This document shows positions 13,670 to 20,334 of a stretch of 20,334 bases of DNA, in pieces (within the stretch, counting starts at the first letter, position 1; each line of letters starts with the position of its first letter). The stretch covers positions 1 to 20,334 of the forward strand of contig DAOTYI010000071.1 of assembly GCA_034434895.1 (NCBI GenBank). The letters run 5' to 3'. The notes beneath the pieces are model-generated. The model was not told the origin of the DNA. It did no database searches and saw nothing but the letters and a program-made list of their open reading frames with translations. Position numbers and translations under genes: made by a program. The stretch is from DAOTXL01 sp034434895 (lineage in GTDB: Bacteria; Chloroflexota; Anaerolineae; JAAYZQ01).

Positions 13670-14623
13670 TCACACCACCTCCCAGCGGTCGCATCGCCCG
13701 CCCCAGCGGGCCACGATCCGCCCATCCATCCGGATCTGAGCGATCTCGCACAGGTTGGGACAGGCGTGGCACTCAAAAGAGGTGGCCTGGACCTCCGCCT
13801 GGGCCACGTCAAAGCCCTTGAAACGACCCGGCCGGCCGTCGCTCCACTCCAGCGCCAGCAAGGCTGCCCCCAGCGCCCCCATCACCTCGTGGTGCGGCAG
13901 CACGATCACCTCCGTCCCTAACGCCTCGCGGAAGGCCCGCACCACCCCGGCATTGGCCGCCACCCCGCCCTGAAACACCACCGGCGGCTCCAGGGTCTTG
14001 CCCAGCGCCAGGTTGTTCAGATAGTTGCGCACCAGCGCCTGGCAGAGGCCGTAGATGATGTCATCCACCGGATGGCCCATCTGCTGCTTGTGCACCATGT
14101 CCGACTCGGCAAAGACGGTGCAGCGCCCGGCGATGCGCACCGGATGGTCGGAGCGCAGCGCCCGCTGCCCCAGCTCCTCGATGGTGATGCCCAGCCGATG
14201 GGCCTGCTGCTCCAGGAACGAGCCGGTGCCGGCCGCACAGACACTGTTCATGGCAAAGTCCACCACGACGCCATCCCGGATCAGGATCAGCTTGGAATCC
14301 TGCCCGCCGATGTCCATCACCGTGCGCACATCGGGGACAAAGTGCAGGGCGGCCACGGCATGGGCGGTGATCTCGTTCTTGACCACGTCCGCCCCGACAA
14401 TCGCCCCCGCCAGTTGACGGCCGCTGCCGGTGGTTCCTACCCCCAGGACACGAGCTTCGGAGGGCAGCCGCTCCGCCATCTGCATCAGCCCGTGGCGGAT
14501 CGCCTGGATCGGCTGTCCGCCGGTGCGCAGGTAGAGGGAAGCAGCCAGCCCGCCCTGCCGATCTACCGCTGCAAACTTGGTCGTCACCGAACCCACATCA
14601 ATGCCCAAAAAGAGCTCGCTCAT
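13670..14623 (-). CDS. 2-hydroxyacyl-CoA dehydratase activator-type ATPase
   Basis: A 317-residue member of the BadF/BadG/BcrA/BcrD ATPase family (ASKHA fold), the HgdC-like activators that use ATP to push low-potential electrons into dehydratases or reductases. Motifs include GIDVGSVTTKFA (7-18), GTTGSGRQLAG (63-73), DIGGQDSKL (104-112) and FQGGVAANAGV (218-228). Cys129 (NSVCAAGTG) and Cys168 (AGRCTVFAES) match the two positions that in HgdC bind the inter-subunit [4Fe-4S] cluster. An extra C-terminal segment has Cys285, Cys288, Cys292 and Cys311 (ECHACPNLC...RC), possibly another metal site. Its ATG overlaps the upstream stop as ATGA, so it is coupled to the DUF2229 gene. Confidence 0.88.
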   Translation of the reverse strand: MSELFLGIDVGSVTTKFAAVDRQGGLAASLYLRTGGQPIQAIRHGLMQMAERLPSEARVLGVGTTGSGRQLAGAIVGADVVKNEITAHAVAALHFVPDVRTVMDIGGQDSKLILIRDGVVVDFAMNSVCAAGTGSFLEQQAHRLGITIEELGQRALRSDHPVRIAGRCTVFAESDMVHKQQMGHPVDDIIYGLCQALVRNYLNNLALGKTLEPPVVFQGGVAANAGVVRAFREALGTEVIVLPHHEVMGALGAALLALEWSDGRPGRFKGFDVAQAEVQATSFECHACPNLCEIAQIRMDGRIVARWGGRCDRWEVV

Positions 14624-15549
14624 CTCGCCCCTCTCCAGTGCAGCATATCCACAAACGCCTCCAGCCGCGTGACCAGGCCGGCCTCGCCGCTGTGCTCGTC
14701 CAGCACGAGCGTCATCAAGGGTACGCCGCTCTCCCGGCTCAGCCGCTGGATCTCATCCAGCAGGATTGCATCCGGCCCGCAGCCGAACGCCACCACCGCG
14801 ATCAGCCCTTTCACCCCCCGCTCCAGCGCCAGCCGCGCCGCGCCGACCAGTTCGTACTCAAAGGCCCAGTAGTCGTCCGCCGGTTGTGGGCCCAGCCGCT
14901 CCGGCGTCAGCGCCTTCACCCCCAGGCGGGCCAGGCGGACCAGCAGGTGATGGTTGATGAACGGGTCGTACAGATTGTACGGGTGGCCAACGACGGCGAC
15001 CGGCAGGCCATCGGCAGGCGCAGGGGACAGCTCGCCGGTCGGGCGGTCGAAGCCGGCGGGCGTCAGGCGGCCCTCCATCATCGCCTGGCGGGTGGCACGA
15101 TAGGCGTCCCAGGCTGCCAGAACCGCATCGCGCAGCGTCAGGGGATTGCGGCTGAACGGCGCCCCCGCCTCCAACAGCAGCGACATCAGGGCGCGGGCCT
15201 CCTGGCTCAGGTCAATGTCCGGCGCGATCAGCGGCGGCAAGTCGGGCATGGTCGCCCGCAGCAGGTCGGGCAGGCCGATCAGCCGGGCGCAGTTGCTCGA
15301 ACCGGGGGCCAGGCGCCGAATCGAGGGCACCAACAACTGGTCCACCCGCCCGACCAGGGCGCGGACATGGCCGTAAAACAGCTTCATCGGCAGGCAGGTC
15401 TCGGTGACGGCATAGCGCAACCCGGCTTCCAGCATGACGCGGTTCGTCGGCGGCGAGACGACGAGTTCGAGCCCCAGCCGGTCAAAGAAGGCAGCCCAGG
15501 TCGGATGGAAGCGATAGAAGGAGAGGGCACGGGGGACACCGATGCGCAT
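14620..15549 (-). CDS. CoA-activase-related protein (DUF2229/COG3580-type)
   Basis: A 309-residue protein beginning MRIGVPRALSFYRFHPTWAA and continuing VVSPPTNRVML, the pattern of DUF2229/COG3580 proteins, which are related to the subunits of 2-hydroxyacyl-CoA dehydratases. Three separated cysteines, Cys52 (TETCLPMKL), Cys87 (SSNCARL) and Cys257 (AFGCGPD), are placed as in the dehydratase fold, where such residues hold a [4Fe-4S] cluster. VVGHPYNLYDPFIN (186-199) is another family landmark. In many bacteria this domain is part of one very large protein with activator domains; here it is a separate gene. GGGGGTGA lies just upstream of the ATG. The reaction is unknown. Confidence 0.82.
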   Translation of the reverse strand: MRIGVPRALSFYRFHPTWAAFFDRLGLELVVSPPTNRVMLEAGLRYAVTETCLPMKLFYGHVRALVGRVDQLLVPSIRRLAPGSSNCARLIGLPDLLRATMPDLPPLIAPDIDLSQEARALMSLLLEAGAPFSRNPLTLRDAVLAAWDAYRATRQAMMEGRLTPAGFDRPTGELSPAPADGLPVAVVGHPYNLYDPFINHHLLVRLARLGVKALTPERLGPQPADDYWAFEYELVGAARLALERGVKGLIAVVAFGCGPDAILLDEIQRLSRESGVPLMTLVLDEHSGEAGLVTRLEAFVDMLHWRGAR

Positions 15550-15552
15550 CGC

Positions 15553-16638
15553 TCACCCCCTTCGCCGGCGGACCGCCCACAACATGTCCACGAACGCCTC
15601 CAGGCGGGTAACCACGCCCGCCGGGCCGGTCTGTTCGTCGAAGGAGAGGTTGAGCACCGGCACGCCGCGCTCGCGTTGCAGGGCGACCAGCGCGCTCTGC
15701 GCCACCGTCTCCGGCGTGCAGTTGAACGGCGCCATGTGGATCAGACCGTCCACCTCCCCTTCGGCCATCAGCGCCGCCTCCCCGATGGTGGCGCGGGCAA
15801 AGCCCCCCACATCCCGCTTTAAGTAACGGCTCCCGGCCCGCCGCGCCCGCCCGCCACGGTCCCGCCGCAGGCGCGAAGGCAGCGGCAGGTTGATGCGGCC
15901 CGTGTAGTGAAACCAGCGATAGACCTCCACCCCCATCCGTCCCAATCGCACCTCCAGGTTGTGGTTGAGGAAGGGGGTGAGGATCGTGTAGGCGTCGCCG
16001 ACCAGGCCCACGCGCAACACCGGTCGGTCGGGGTCCGGTTCGACCGCCTGCACCAGCTCCACGATCTCGTCACGCTGCTCGTCCAACTCCCGCCGGTTGC
16101 GCAGCGCAGCGACGCGCTCCAGCGCGGCGGCATAGGCCCGGTCCACCGCGCCCCGCTCCTGCTCCCGCGCCCGCGCCACCAGCGTCGTCGTCTCCAGCTC
16201 GTCGGTCAGGTTCAGCAGACCCAGCAGGAAACGGACCGGCTCAACCAGTTCGTAGGCGGGGCGACCGTCAGCGAAGGCGCGGGTCAAACGGAACAGGTCC
16301 CGAGGGACATGGTAGAGGTCCAGGGTGTGCGTGCGCACGGCAAAGCCCCATTCCCACAGACGACGGGCCTGCTGGGCAACAGAATAGCCCAGGCGACAGG
16401 TGCCAGGGCCGCCCAACATCACGATGTCGGTTGCCCCCTGTTCCGCTGCCTCGACATAGTTGCCAAAGAGCAGCTTGCAGGGGATGCAGACCATCTCCGG
16501 CGAGCCTTGCACGCCGATGTCGAGGGTACGGCGGGAGGTCGGCGGCGGGGTGACCGTCTCGACTCCCAACGCGCGCAGATACGATTCCGCCGCCAGGCTG
16601 ATGAGGCCCAGCGGCGGGAAGGCCACCCGTCTGTTCAT
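15553..16638 (-). CDS. CoA-activase-related protein, second paralogue (COG3581-type)
   Basis: A 361-residue protein of the same superfamily. It opens with RVAFPPLGLISLAAESYLRALG. Its cysteines are Cys51 and Cys54 (VCIPCKLLFG), Cys81 (GPGTCRLGY) and Cys307 (PFNCTPE), candidate [4Fe-4S] ligands. GDAYTILTPFLNHNLE (214-229) parallels the GHPYNLYDPFINHHL stretch of the next gene, and both proteins end with VTRLEAFVDML, showing common ancestry. The stop is 3 bases before the next start, so the three genes form one operon. ATG 16638 has AGGG 6 bases upstream. Residues 150-200 look like a helical, charged insert. Function is not established; electron transfer to an unidentified acyl-CoA enzyme is only an inference. 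Confidence 0.8.
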   Translation of the reverse strand: MNRRVAFPPLGLISLAAESYLRALGVETVTPPPTSRRTLDIGVQGSPEMVCIPCKLLFGNYVEAAEQGATDIVMLGGPGTCRLGYSVAQQARRLWEWGFAVRTHTLDLYHVPRDLFRLTRAFADGRPAYELVEPVRFLLGLLNLTDELETTTLVARAREQERGAVDRAYAAALERVAALRNRRELDEQRDEIVELVQAVEPDPDRPVLRVGLVGDAYTILTPFLNHNLEVRLGRMGVEVYRWFHYTGRINLPLPSRLRRDRGGRARRAGSRYLKRDVGGFARATIGEAALMAEGEVDGLIHMAPFNCTPETVAQSALVALQRERGVPVLNLSFDEQTGPAGVVTRLEAFVDMLWAVRRRRG

Positions 16639-16662
16639 TTCCTACCCTGCCCGTTCACGGAT

Positions 16663-16690
16663 GTAGGGCAACTGCTCGCAGTTGCCCTAC
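16663..16690. repeat. 28-bp perfect hairpin repeat, copy 2, covering a stop codon
   Basis: This copy is identical to 1111-1138. Its right arm supplies the TAG stop (minus strand 16689-16687) and the last codon of the YbbR-like gene, so the repeat has set the end of that reading frame. It lies in the 48-base gap before the next gene of the same strand. Confidence 0.9.
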
Positions 16691-17964
16691 TTGGGGAGAA
16701 GGATCGGAGGCGGGGTCATGATCAGGGTAGGGGTAGGGACAGGCGCAGGTTCGATCTCCACCTCGATCGTCTCAGGGATGACGCTCAACACAGTAATCCC
16801 CTCCGGCACCACCACTTCGGGCCTGACGCGATAGACACCCAGGGCATAGCCGTACAGGTTCACGACGATCTGGAGGGTGTGCGGCTTCAATTCGGCCAGC
16901 CGGGGGTCGGGTCCCTCCAGAATGACCTCCACCACCGGGGGCGAGGGGGTGGCCAGCCACCCGGAACGAAGCCCCTGGATCTCGACCGTTCCGGTCATGG
17001 TCCGGCTGCTCTGAATGGGCAAGATTTCGACAAACACCGTGACCAGATTGCTGCCGACGGCCGTAATGCCGGTCGGCAGGGTCAGCGCCGTGCGCAGGGA
17101 CAGATTCGCGGTCGCGTCCGTGATCGAAATGGGCAATGTTTCGACAAAGCCGGGCAGTTTGTCCAGAAGAGAGGGGGGCCCTTGCAGGGTCACGGTGGAG
17201 GGATCGATCAGCACAATCCCCTGCCGGTAGCCTGTGGCCGGTTTGCCCCGCAGGTCGGGGATTACCTCCACATCGGGCTTGTAGCCCACCCGGCGGCGTA
17301 CGTTCACCCGCACCTCCACCTGTTTGGGCGTGAGTTGCAGGCCGGCGACCGCCCTGCCGTTGGCATCCAGGGGGGTCAGGGCCACCCGTTCGCTGACATT
17401 CTGCCTGGCCCCTTCAATGTCAATAAAGCCGGTCACCGAGACCACCGAGGCCAGATAGGGTTCCGGCCCAAGGAGGGACACCTGGTCAGGGAGGATCTGC
17501 GGCGGGGAAGCCTGGTAGCCGATAGCCACCTGACCGCGGACCTGAATCTGGACCGGCATGGTGATCGTGCGTTCCAACTCCAGGTGGATGATCTGCCTGT
17601 CAGGGTTGATCGCCTCGATGCGGATCGCTTCCTGGGTGGTGGTGACCTGAACCGTCACCGGCGTCGGCGTGCCTGGCTGCACCCCCGCCAGGTCCATCGT
17701 GGCTACAAAATCGGATGGCTTCAACCCGGCCAGCACACTCTGCGGGGCACGGACCTCAACGCTTACCCGGTCGGAGACCTGGTTCTGGTTAAAGAGGACG
17801 GTGCCGGCCGGCTGGTGTTGCATGGTGATCGGGATGTTGGCCACCTCCTCCCTGGTGAACGGATCGGCCTGAAGGGTGGCCGCGATCCAGATGGCAAAGG
17901 CCAGCAGCAGGGCCAGGATCACCGACCCCAGATTGTTCAGGAGCTGGCGCAGGGCATTGCTCAT
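16687..17964 (-). CDS. YbbR/CdaR-like domain protein
   Basis: A 425-residue protein with one N-terminal membrane helix (about 12-30: LGSVILALLLAFAIWIAATL) and a long extracytoplasmic part made of repeated beta-rich YbbR-type units of roughly 80-90 residues. Examples of repeat starts are VANIPITMQ, ITMPVQIQVRGQVAIGY, VNVRRRVGYKPDVEVIPD and TMTGTVEIQGL. A proline/threonine tail (PVPTPTLIMTPPPILLPK) closes it. In Firmicutes CdaR is encoded next to the diadenylate cyclase gene and modulates it; no cyclase gene is visible here. The ATG overlaps the stop of the DUF362 gene by 4 bases, so the two are translationally coupled. Its terminal codons lie inside a dispersed hairpin repeat. Confidence 0.85.
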   Translation of the reverse strand: MSNALRQLLNNLGSVILALLLAFAIWIAATLQADPFTREEVANIPITMQHQPAGTVLFNQNQVSDRVSVEVRAPQSVLAGLKPSDFVATMDLAGVQPGTPTPVTVQVTTTQEAIRIEAINPDRQIIHLELERTITMPVQIQVRGQVAIGYQASPPQILPDQVSLLGPEPYLASVVSVTGFIDIEGARQNVSERVALTPLDANGRAVAGLQLTPKQVEVRVNVRRRVGYKPDVEVIPDLRGKPATGYRQGIVLIDPSTVTLQGPPSLLDKLPGFVETLPISITDATANLSLRTALTLPTGITAVGSNLVTVFVEILPIQSSRTMTGTVEIQGLRSGWLATPSPPVVEVILEGPDPRLAELKPHTLQIVVNLYGYALGVYRVRPEVVVPEGITVLSVIPETIEVEIEPAPVPTPTLIMTPPPILLPK

Positions 17965-19193
17965 CGGCTGTTATGCCCTTTTTTCCCCCTGCTCAACAGC
18001 CACCACAACGCCAATGCCGAAGTGGCCACCCCCAGCAGACCGGCCACAGCCGCCGCCTTGGGCTCATAGAGCGGCCTGGTGACGGCCGGCGTGTCGCCAT
18101 ATTCGGCAAAGAGCCGTCCCCAGGGGGTGTTGAGCGCCTCCTGGACCCGCTTGTGGCCGATGAGCGGATACCACAGGCCGTCGTAGTAGGCCCGTGAGGC
18201 GACATAGGACCAGGGCACGATGGGGGTGCGCAGCAGCAGCTTCTCAAACGGCTTGAGCGGGCCATGGTAGATCATCTTCTGGCCACGGCTGGCAAAGGTC
18301 TCGCCGGTGCGGGCGTGCCAGCGCACCTCATCCACATCCACGTCGCCCACGATCTCGATCTGCTTGAGGTCGCCGACGCCCAGCCCCTGTTCGTGGCCCA
18401 GGCGGATAAATTTGAGCTCCATCGGCTCGAACCCCTGCAGATAGGCCGACACGGCATCTATGGCCACCTGGTCAGCCGAGGCCAGGATCAGGCCCTTCTC
18501 CTGCCACCACATGGCCCGTGGGCCGGGGCCATCGCCCACGAAGGTGCCATCCATGACGGCAAAGAGGCCGGTGTGGATCTCTTGCTGAATGGCCAGCAGG
18601 TCAACCACCGTCTCATGGATGACGCTGTGCGTCCAGTGGCGGCGCTCCGACAAGAGTCCACCAAACGCATTCTTCATCGCCCCGGTTATCACGGTGAACA
18701 CATGGGTCTTGACCGTCGGCAACTGAATGATGTTTTTATCAATGAAAATTTGGGGGATTTTAATGCCGTCGGGGTATATTTTGTCCAGCACCAGCATCGG
18801 CGTCTTGGGTTCATAGTAGACCCACTCGACCTCCGGCTCGTAGAGGTGCACGTTGCGCAGTTGATATTTGTCGGTGACCAGCTTGTGTTTGTTGTTCCGC
18901 TCGCCCACGTAGGCATCTACCACCACCGTCCGGTTATGGGCAGCGATCAGATTCCGGTAGCCGTCGGCCAGCAGGGTGAGGATGACCCCTTCCAACTGCC
19001 AGGGGGCCGTCGAGCAGGCAGGGTACCACTGCTGCCAGGAGATGTTGATCTTGAGCAGGGTCTCCCGATCTTTCGGCAGGGCCGCTTCATAGTTGGCCAG
19101 TTTCAATAACCGGCGGTAATCGTCCAGGACGGTTTCCGGCTGTGTGTGGAGCAGGGCCACACGGCCTCTGCCCGGAAAGTTTTTGTCAATCAC
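17961..19193 (-). CDS. DUF362 domain protein with C-terminal membrane anchor
   Basis: A 410-residue DUF362 protein; recognisable stretches are TLLKINISWQQWYPACSTAPWQ, LPTVKTHVFTVITGAMKNAFGGLL and FAVMDGTFVGDGPGPRAM, then ASADQVAIDAVSAYLQG. The C terminus has a hydrophobic helix (AAAVAGLLGVATSALALWWLL) followed by basic residues, a likely tail anchor. The biochemical role of DUF362 is not settled. The frame is open to TTG 19271, but a strong promoter overlaps that region. The GTG at 19193 has GGAGG 5 bases upstream and starts the protein shortly before the family's GRVALLH strand, so it is preferred. The ferredoxin domain found in some relatives is absent. Confidence 0.82.
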   Translation of the reverse strand: MIDKNFPGRGRVALLHTQPETVLDDYRRLLKLANYEAALPKDRETLLKINISWQQWYPACSTAPWQLEGVILTLLADGYRNLIAAHNRTVVVDAYVGERNNKHKLVTDKYQLRNVHLYEPEVEWVYYEPKTPMLVLDKIYPDGIKIPQIFIDKNIIQLPTVKTHVFTVITGAMKNAFGGLLSERRHWTHSVIHETVVDLLAIQQEIHTGLFAVMDGTFVGDGPGPRAMWWQEKGLILASADQVAIDAVSAYLQGFEPMELKFIRLGHEQGLGVGDLKQIEIVGDVDVDEVRWHARTGETFASRGQKMIYHGPLKPFEKLLLRTPIVPWSYVASRAYYDGLWYPLIGHKRVQEALNTPWGRLFAEYGDTPAVTRPLYEPKAAAVAGLLGVATSALALWWLLSRGKKGHNSR

Positions 19194-19254
19194 CTTGCCC
19201 TCCAACAGTTCCACGAAATCGAGCCGGCCTGGAAAGGTCAGGCCCGGCAGGAAT

Positions 19255-19283
19255 AGTATAGCGCAATTCAAAGAGAATGTCCA
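19255..19283 (-). promoter_or_regulatory. Sigma-70 promoter of DUF362-YbbR operon
   Basis: On the minus strand TGGACA (19278-19283), a 17-base spacer and TATACT (19255-19260), each 5 of 6 to consensus. Transcription would start near 19248, about 55 bases before the GTG at 19193 and after the TTG at 19271, which rules that codon out for this transcript. Confidence 0.7.
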
Positions 19284-19344
19284 GGGGCAGCCGCCATGTA
19301 GACCTGAAAGTCAAGGAACCGCCATTCGCCATTCATTCCGTTTT

Positions 19345-19448
19345 CCTGCTCCCGCCAGGTCTGTGACCTGGCGGCCCCCCACTGGCGGGGGTCACAGACC
19401 CCCCGCCAAGCAATGGGGTGCCCCACGCCCATATTCTGCTTCGAACAC
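19345..19448. repeat. Composite intergenic repeat with two hairpins
   Basis: It contains a perfect hairpin CCGCCAGGTC-TGT-GACCTGGCGG (19352-19374) and a second one, GGCGGGGG (19384-19391) with CCCCCGCC (19400-19407). The segment 19345-19366 and the segment 19434-19448 are inverted exact copies of 1157-1178 and 1065-1079; 19373-19397 is a direct exact copy of 5290-5314. It lies between the divergent promoters of the DUF362 operon and dtd. Confidence 0.8.
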
Positions 19449-19469
19449 CAGACTGGCCCCGCTCCCGGT

Positions 19470-19498
19470 TTGACTTTTCGGGGGGCAACGGCTACAAT
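19470..19498 (+). promoter_or_regulatory. Sigma-70 promoter of dtd
   Basis: TTGACT (19470-19475), a 17-base spacer and TACAAT (19493-19498), each 5 of 6 to consensus. The predicted leader to the ATG at 19532 is about 27 bases. Confidence 0.7.
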
Positions 19499-19531
19499 AG
19501 CCCGGACAAGACACAGGGAGCACCGGGAGCC

Positions 19532-19987
19532 ATGCGCGCTGTCATCCAACGGGTCTGTCGGGGCCGGGTTTCGGTCGAGGGGCGGGTGATCGGTGAGATC
19601 GGGCCGGGCCTGGTCATCCTGCTGGGAGCCGGCCACGGCGACGGTCCGGCCGAGGCCGACCGCCTGGCCGACAAGATCGCCCACCTGCGCATCTTTGCCG
19701 ACGCCGGGGGCAAGACCAACCTGTCGGTCCTCGATGTAGGCGGCGAGGCGTTGGTCATCTCCCAGTTCACCCTGTACGCGGACTGCCGCAAAGGTCGCCG
19801 GCCCAGCTTTACCGATGCCGCCCCGCCCGATGTGGCCGCGCCATTGGTAGACTATTTCGTCGATCGGCTGCGCCAGGCCGGTCTGCGCCGGGTCGAGACC
19901 GGCGAGTTCGGGGCGGTGATGCTGGTCGAGATCCACAACGACGGGCCGTTCACCATCGTGTTGGATAGCCATGAGTTGAAGCGATAA
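19532..19987 (+). CDS. dtd: D-aminoacyl-tRNA deacylase
   Basis: The 151-residue protein is a full-length Dtd, which hydrolyses D-amino acids (and misacylated glycine) from tRNA. It begins MRAVIQRVCRGRVSVEG. The two signature motifs are present: SQFTLYADCRKGRRPSF, with Ser77-Gln78 in the SQxTL motif, and NDGPFT with the Gly138-Pro139 pair that forms the chiral filter. The ATG at 19532 follows GGGAG and sits correctly behind a strong promoter; the upstream in-frame extension lies inside the promoter. No terminator follows, and pyrF starts 216 bases later. Confidence 0.96.
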   Translation: MRAVIQRVCRGRVSVEGRVIGEIGPGLVILLGAGHGDGPAEADRLADKIAHLRIFADAGGKTNLSVLDVGGEALVISQFTLYADCRKGRRPSFTDAAPPDVAAPLVDYFVDRLRQAGLRRVETGEFGAVMLVEIHNDGPFTIVLDSHELKR

Positions 19988-20053
19988 ACTAAAGGGCACG
20001 AAGGACGCAGAAGGTTCCTCCGCTCGCCGGGGGTCTGCGACCGCAGGCATCAA

Positions 20054-20177
20054 GCGACTCAAGTCGCACCTCAGGGGCATGCGGCCAGGCATCCACCTGC
20101 GTGGCTGCCTCCGTCCGCGCAGGCGGACGGCCAGGGGCAGAGCGGCGCTCTGCCCTACCGGTGCGATTTCCAATCGC
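20054..20177. repeat. Cluster of four short palindromes between dtd and pyrF
   Basis: The hairpins in order are GCGACT-CA-AGTCGC (20054-20067), CCGTCCGC-GCAG-GCGGACGG (20111-20130), GGGCAGAGCG-G-CGCTCTGCCC (20135-20155) and GCGATT-TCC-AATCGC (20163-20177). All are perfect and none has a T-tract. The first 25 bases of the gap (aagggcacgaaggacgcagaagg) resemble a fragment of the long repeat at 140-253. No gene is seen in 19988-20203. Confidence 0.75.
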
Positions 20178-20203
20178 TCACCCTGATACGAGGACACAGA
20201 GGG

Positions 20204-20334
20204 ATGGCATTCTATCAACAGTTAACCAGGGCAGTGCAGCGCAACGACAGCCTGCTGTGTGTGGGGCTGGACCCCAGGCCGGAAAAACTGTCGCCGGGCG
20301 ACGACCTGTTCAGCTTCAATCGGCGGATCGTGGA
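20204..20334 (+). CDS. pyrF: Orotidine 5'-phosphate decarboxylase, N-terminal part
   Basis: The frame from ATG 20204 runs off the window end after 43 codons. It reads MAFYQQLTRAVQRNDSLLCV followed by GLDPRPEKLSPGD and FSFNRRIVD, the N terminus of the longer (about 270-residue, type 2) PyrF proteins, in which the GLDP segment carries the first conserved Asp of the TIM-barrel active site. The enzyme forms UMP in pyrimidine synthesis. GAGGG directly precedes the ATG, with another GAGG about 10 bases upstream. Confidence 0.88.
   Translation, partial: MAFYQQLTRAVQRNDSLLCVGLDPRPEKLSPGDDLFSFNRRIV

Noticed and set aside
11875..13821. 648-codon plus-strand frame across moeA
   Set aside because: It is antisense to moeA, passes through palindromic repeats, and encodes no recognisable domain.
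15907..18069. 720-codon open frame on the plus strand, antisense to the YbbR-like and activase-related genes
   Set aside because: High-GC coding regions leave long open antisense frames. The translation is His/Arg/Gln-rich low-complexity, and it crosses several well-supported minus-strand genes.

Overview
The window is a gene-dense, high-GC bacterial chromosome segment. The organism is probably an anaerobic or facultative member of Chloroflexota. I infer this from the intergenic palindromes with GTAGGG...CCCTAC ends, the decayed REP-type transposase that carries them, and the mix of a tungsten/molybdenum aldehyde oxidoreductase with CoA-dehydratase-activase genes. A sequence search would be needed to confirm the phylum. 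There are no rRNA, tRNA or CRISPR features.

Layout. Positions 1-282 hold a GC-rich hairpin and a long imperfect stem-loop repeat, then rsmG (+). A repeat-filled gap with a promoter and operator-like inverted repeat leads into an AbrB-type antitoxin/PIN toxin pair (+, to 1952), closed by a clear rho-independent terminator shared with a convergent minus-strand pair, MFS transporter then transketolase (5207 to 2000). A divergent promoter region follows. Its plus-strand promoter (TATAAT with a palindrome over the -35 box) drives an MNT nucleotidyltransferase/HEPN toxin-antitoxin pair (5485-6395). Next is an unusual 852-residue protein (6436-8994) that joins a CPBP-type membrane protease domain, an I9-like propeptide and a complete subtilase.

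From about 8978 to 19193 everything is on the minus strand. Read in the direction of transcription the blocks are: (a) a DUF362 gene and a YbbR/CdaR-like gene behind a good sigma-70 promoter; (b) three tightly packed genes of the 2-hydroxyacyl-CoA dehydratase activase superfamily (two DUF2229/COG3580-3581-type proteins and an activator ATPase); (c) moeA; (d) a decayed REP-associated transposase; (e) an aldehyde:ferredoxin oxidoreductase operon made of an unrecognised 59-residue ORF, a four-cluster ferredoxin, AOR and a MoaD-like carrier. moeA and the MoaD-like protein fit cofactor supply for AOR, and the polyferredoxin fits electron transfer from it. The far right returns to the plus strand with dtd (own promoter) and the beginning of pyrF, separated by a cluster of small palindromes.

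The most interesting points are the CPBP-subtilase fusion with a His-to-Gln change in a conserved CPBP motif, a 9-C homopolymer that encodes the carrier glycine tail of the MoaD-like protein and also the last codons of the convergent protease gene, the split activase operon, the small ORF heading the AOR operon, and several families of dispersed palindromic repeats next to a dead REP transposase.
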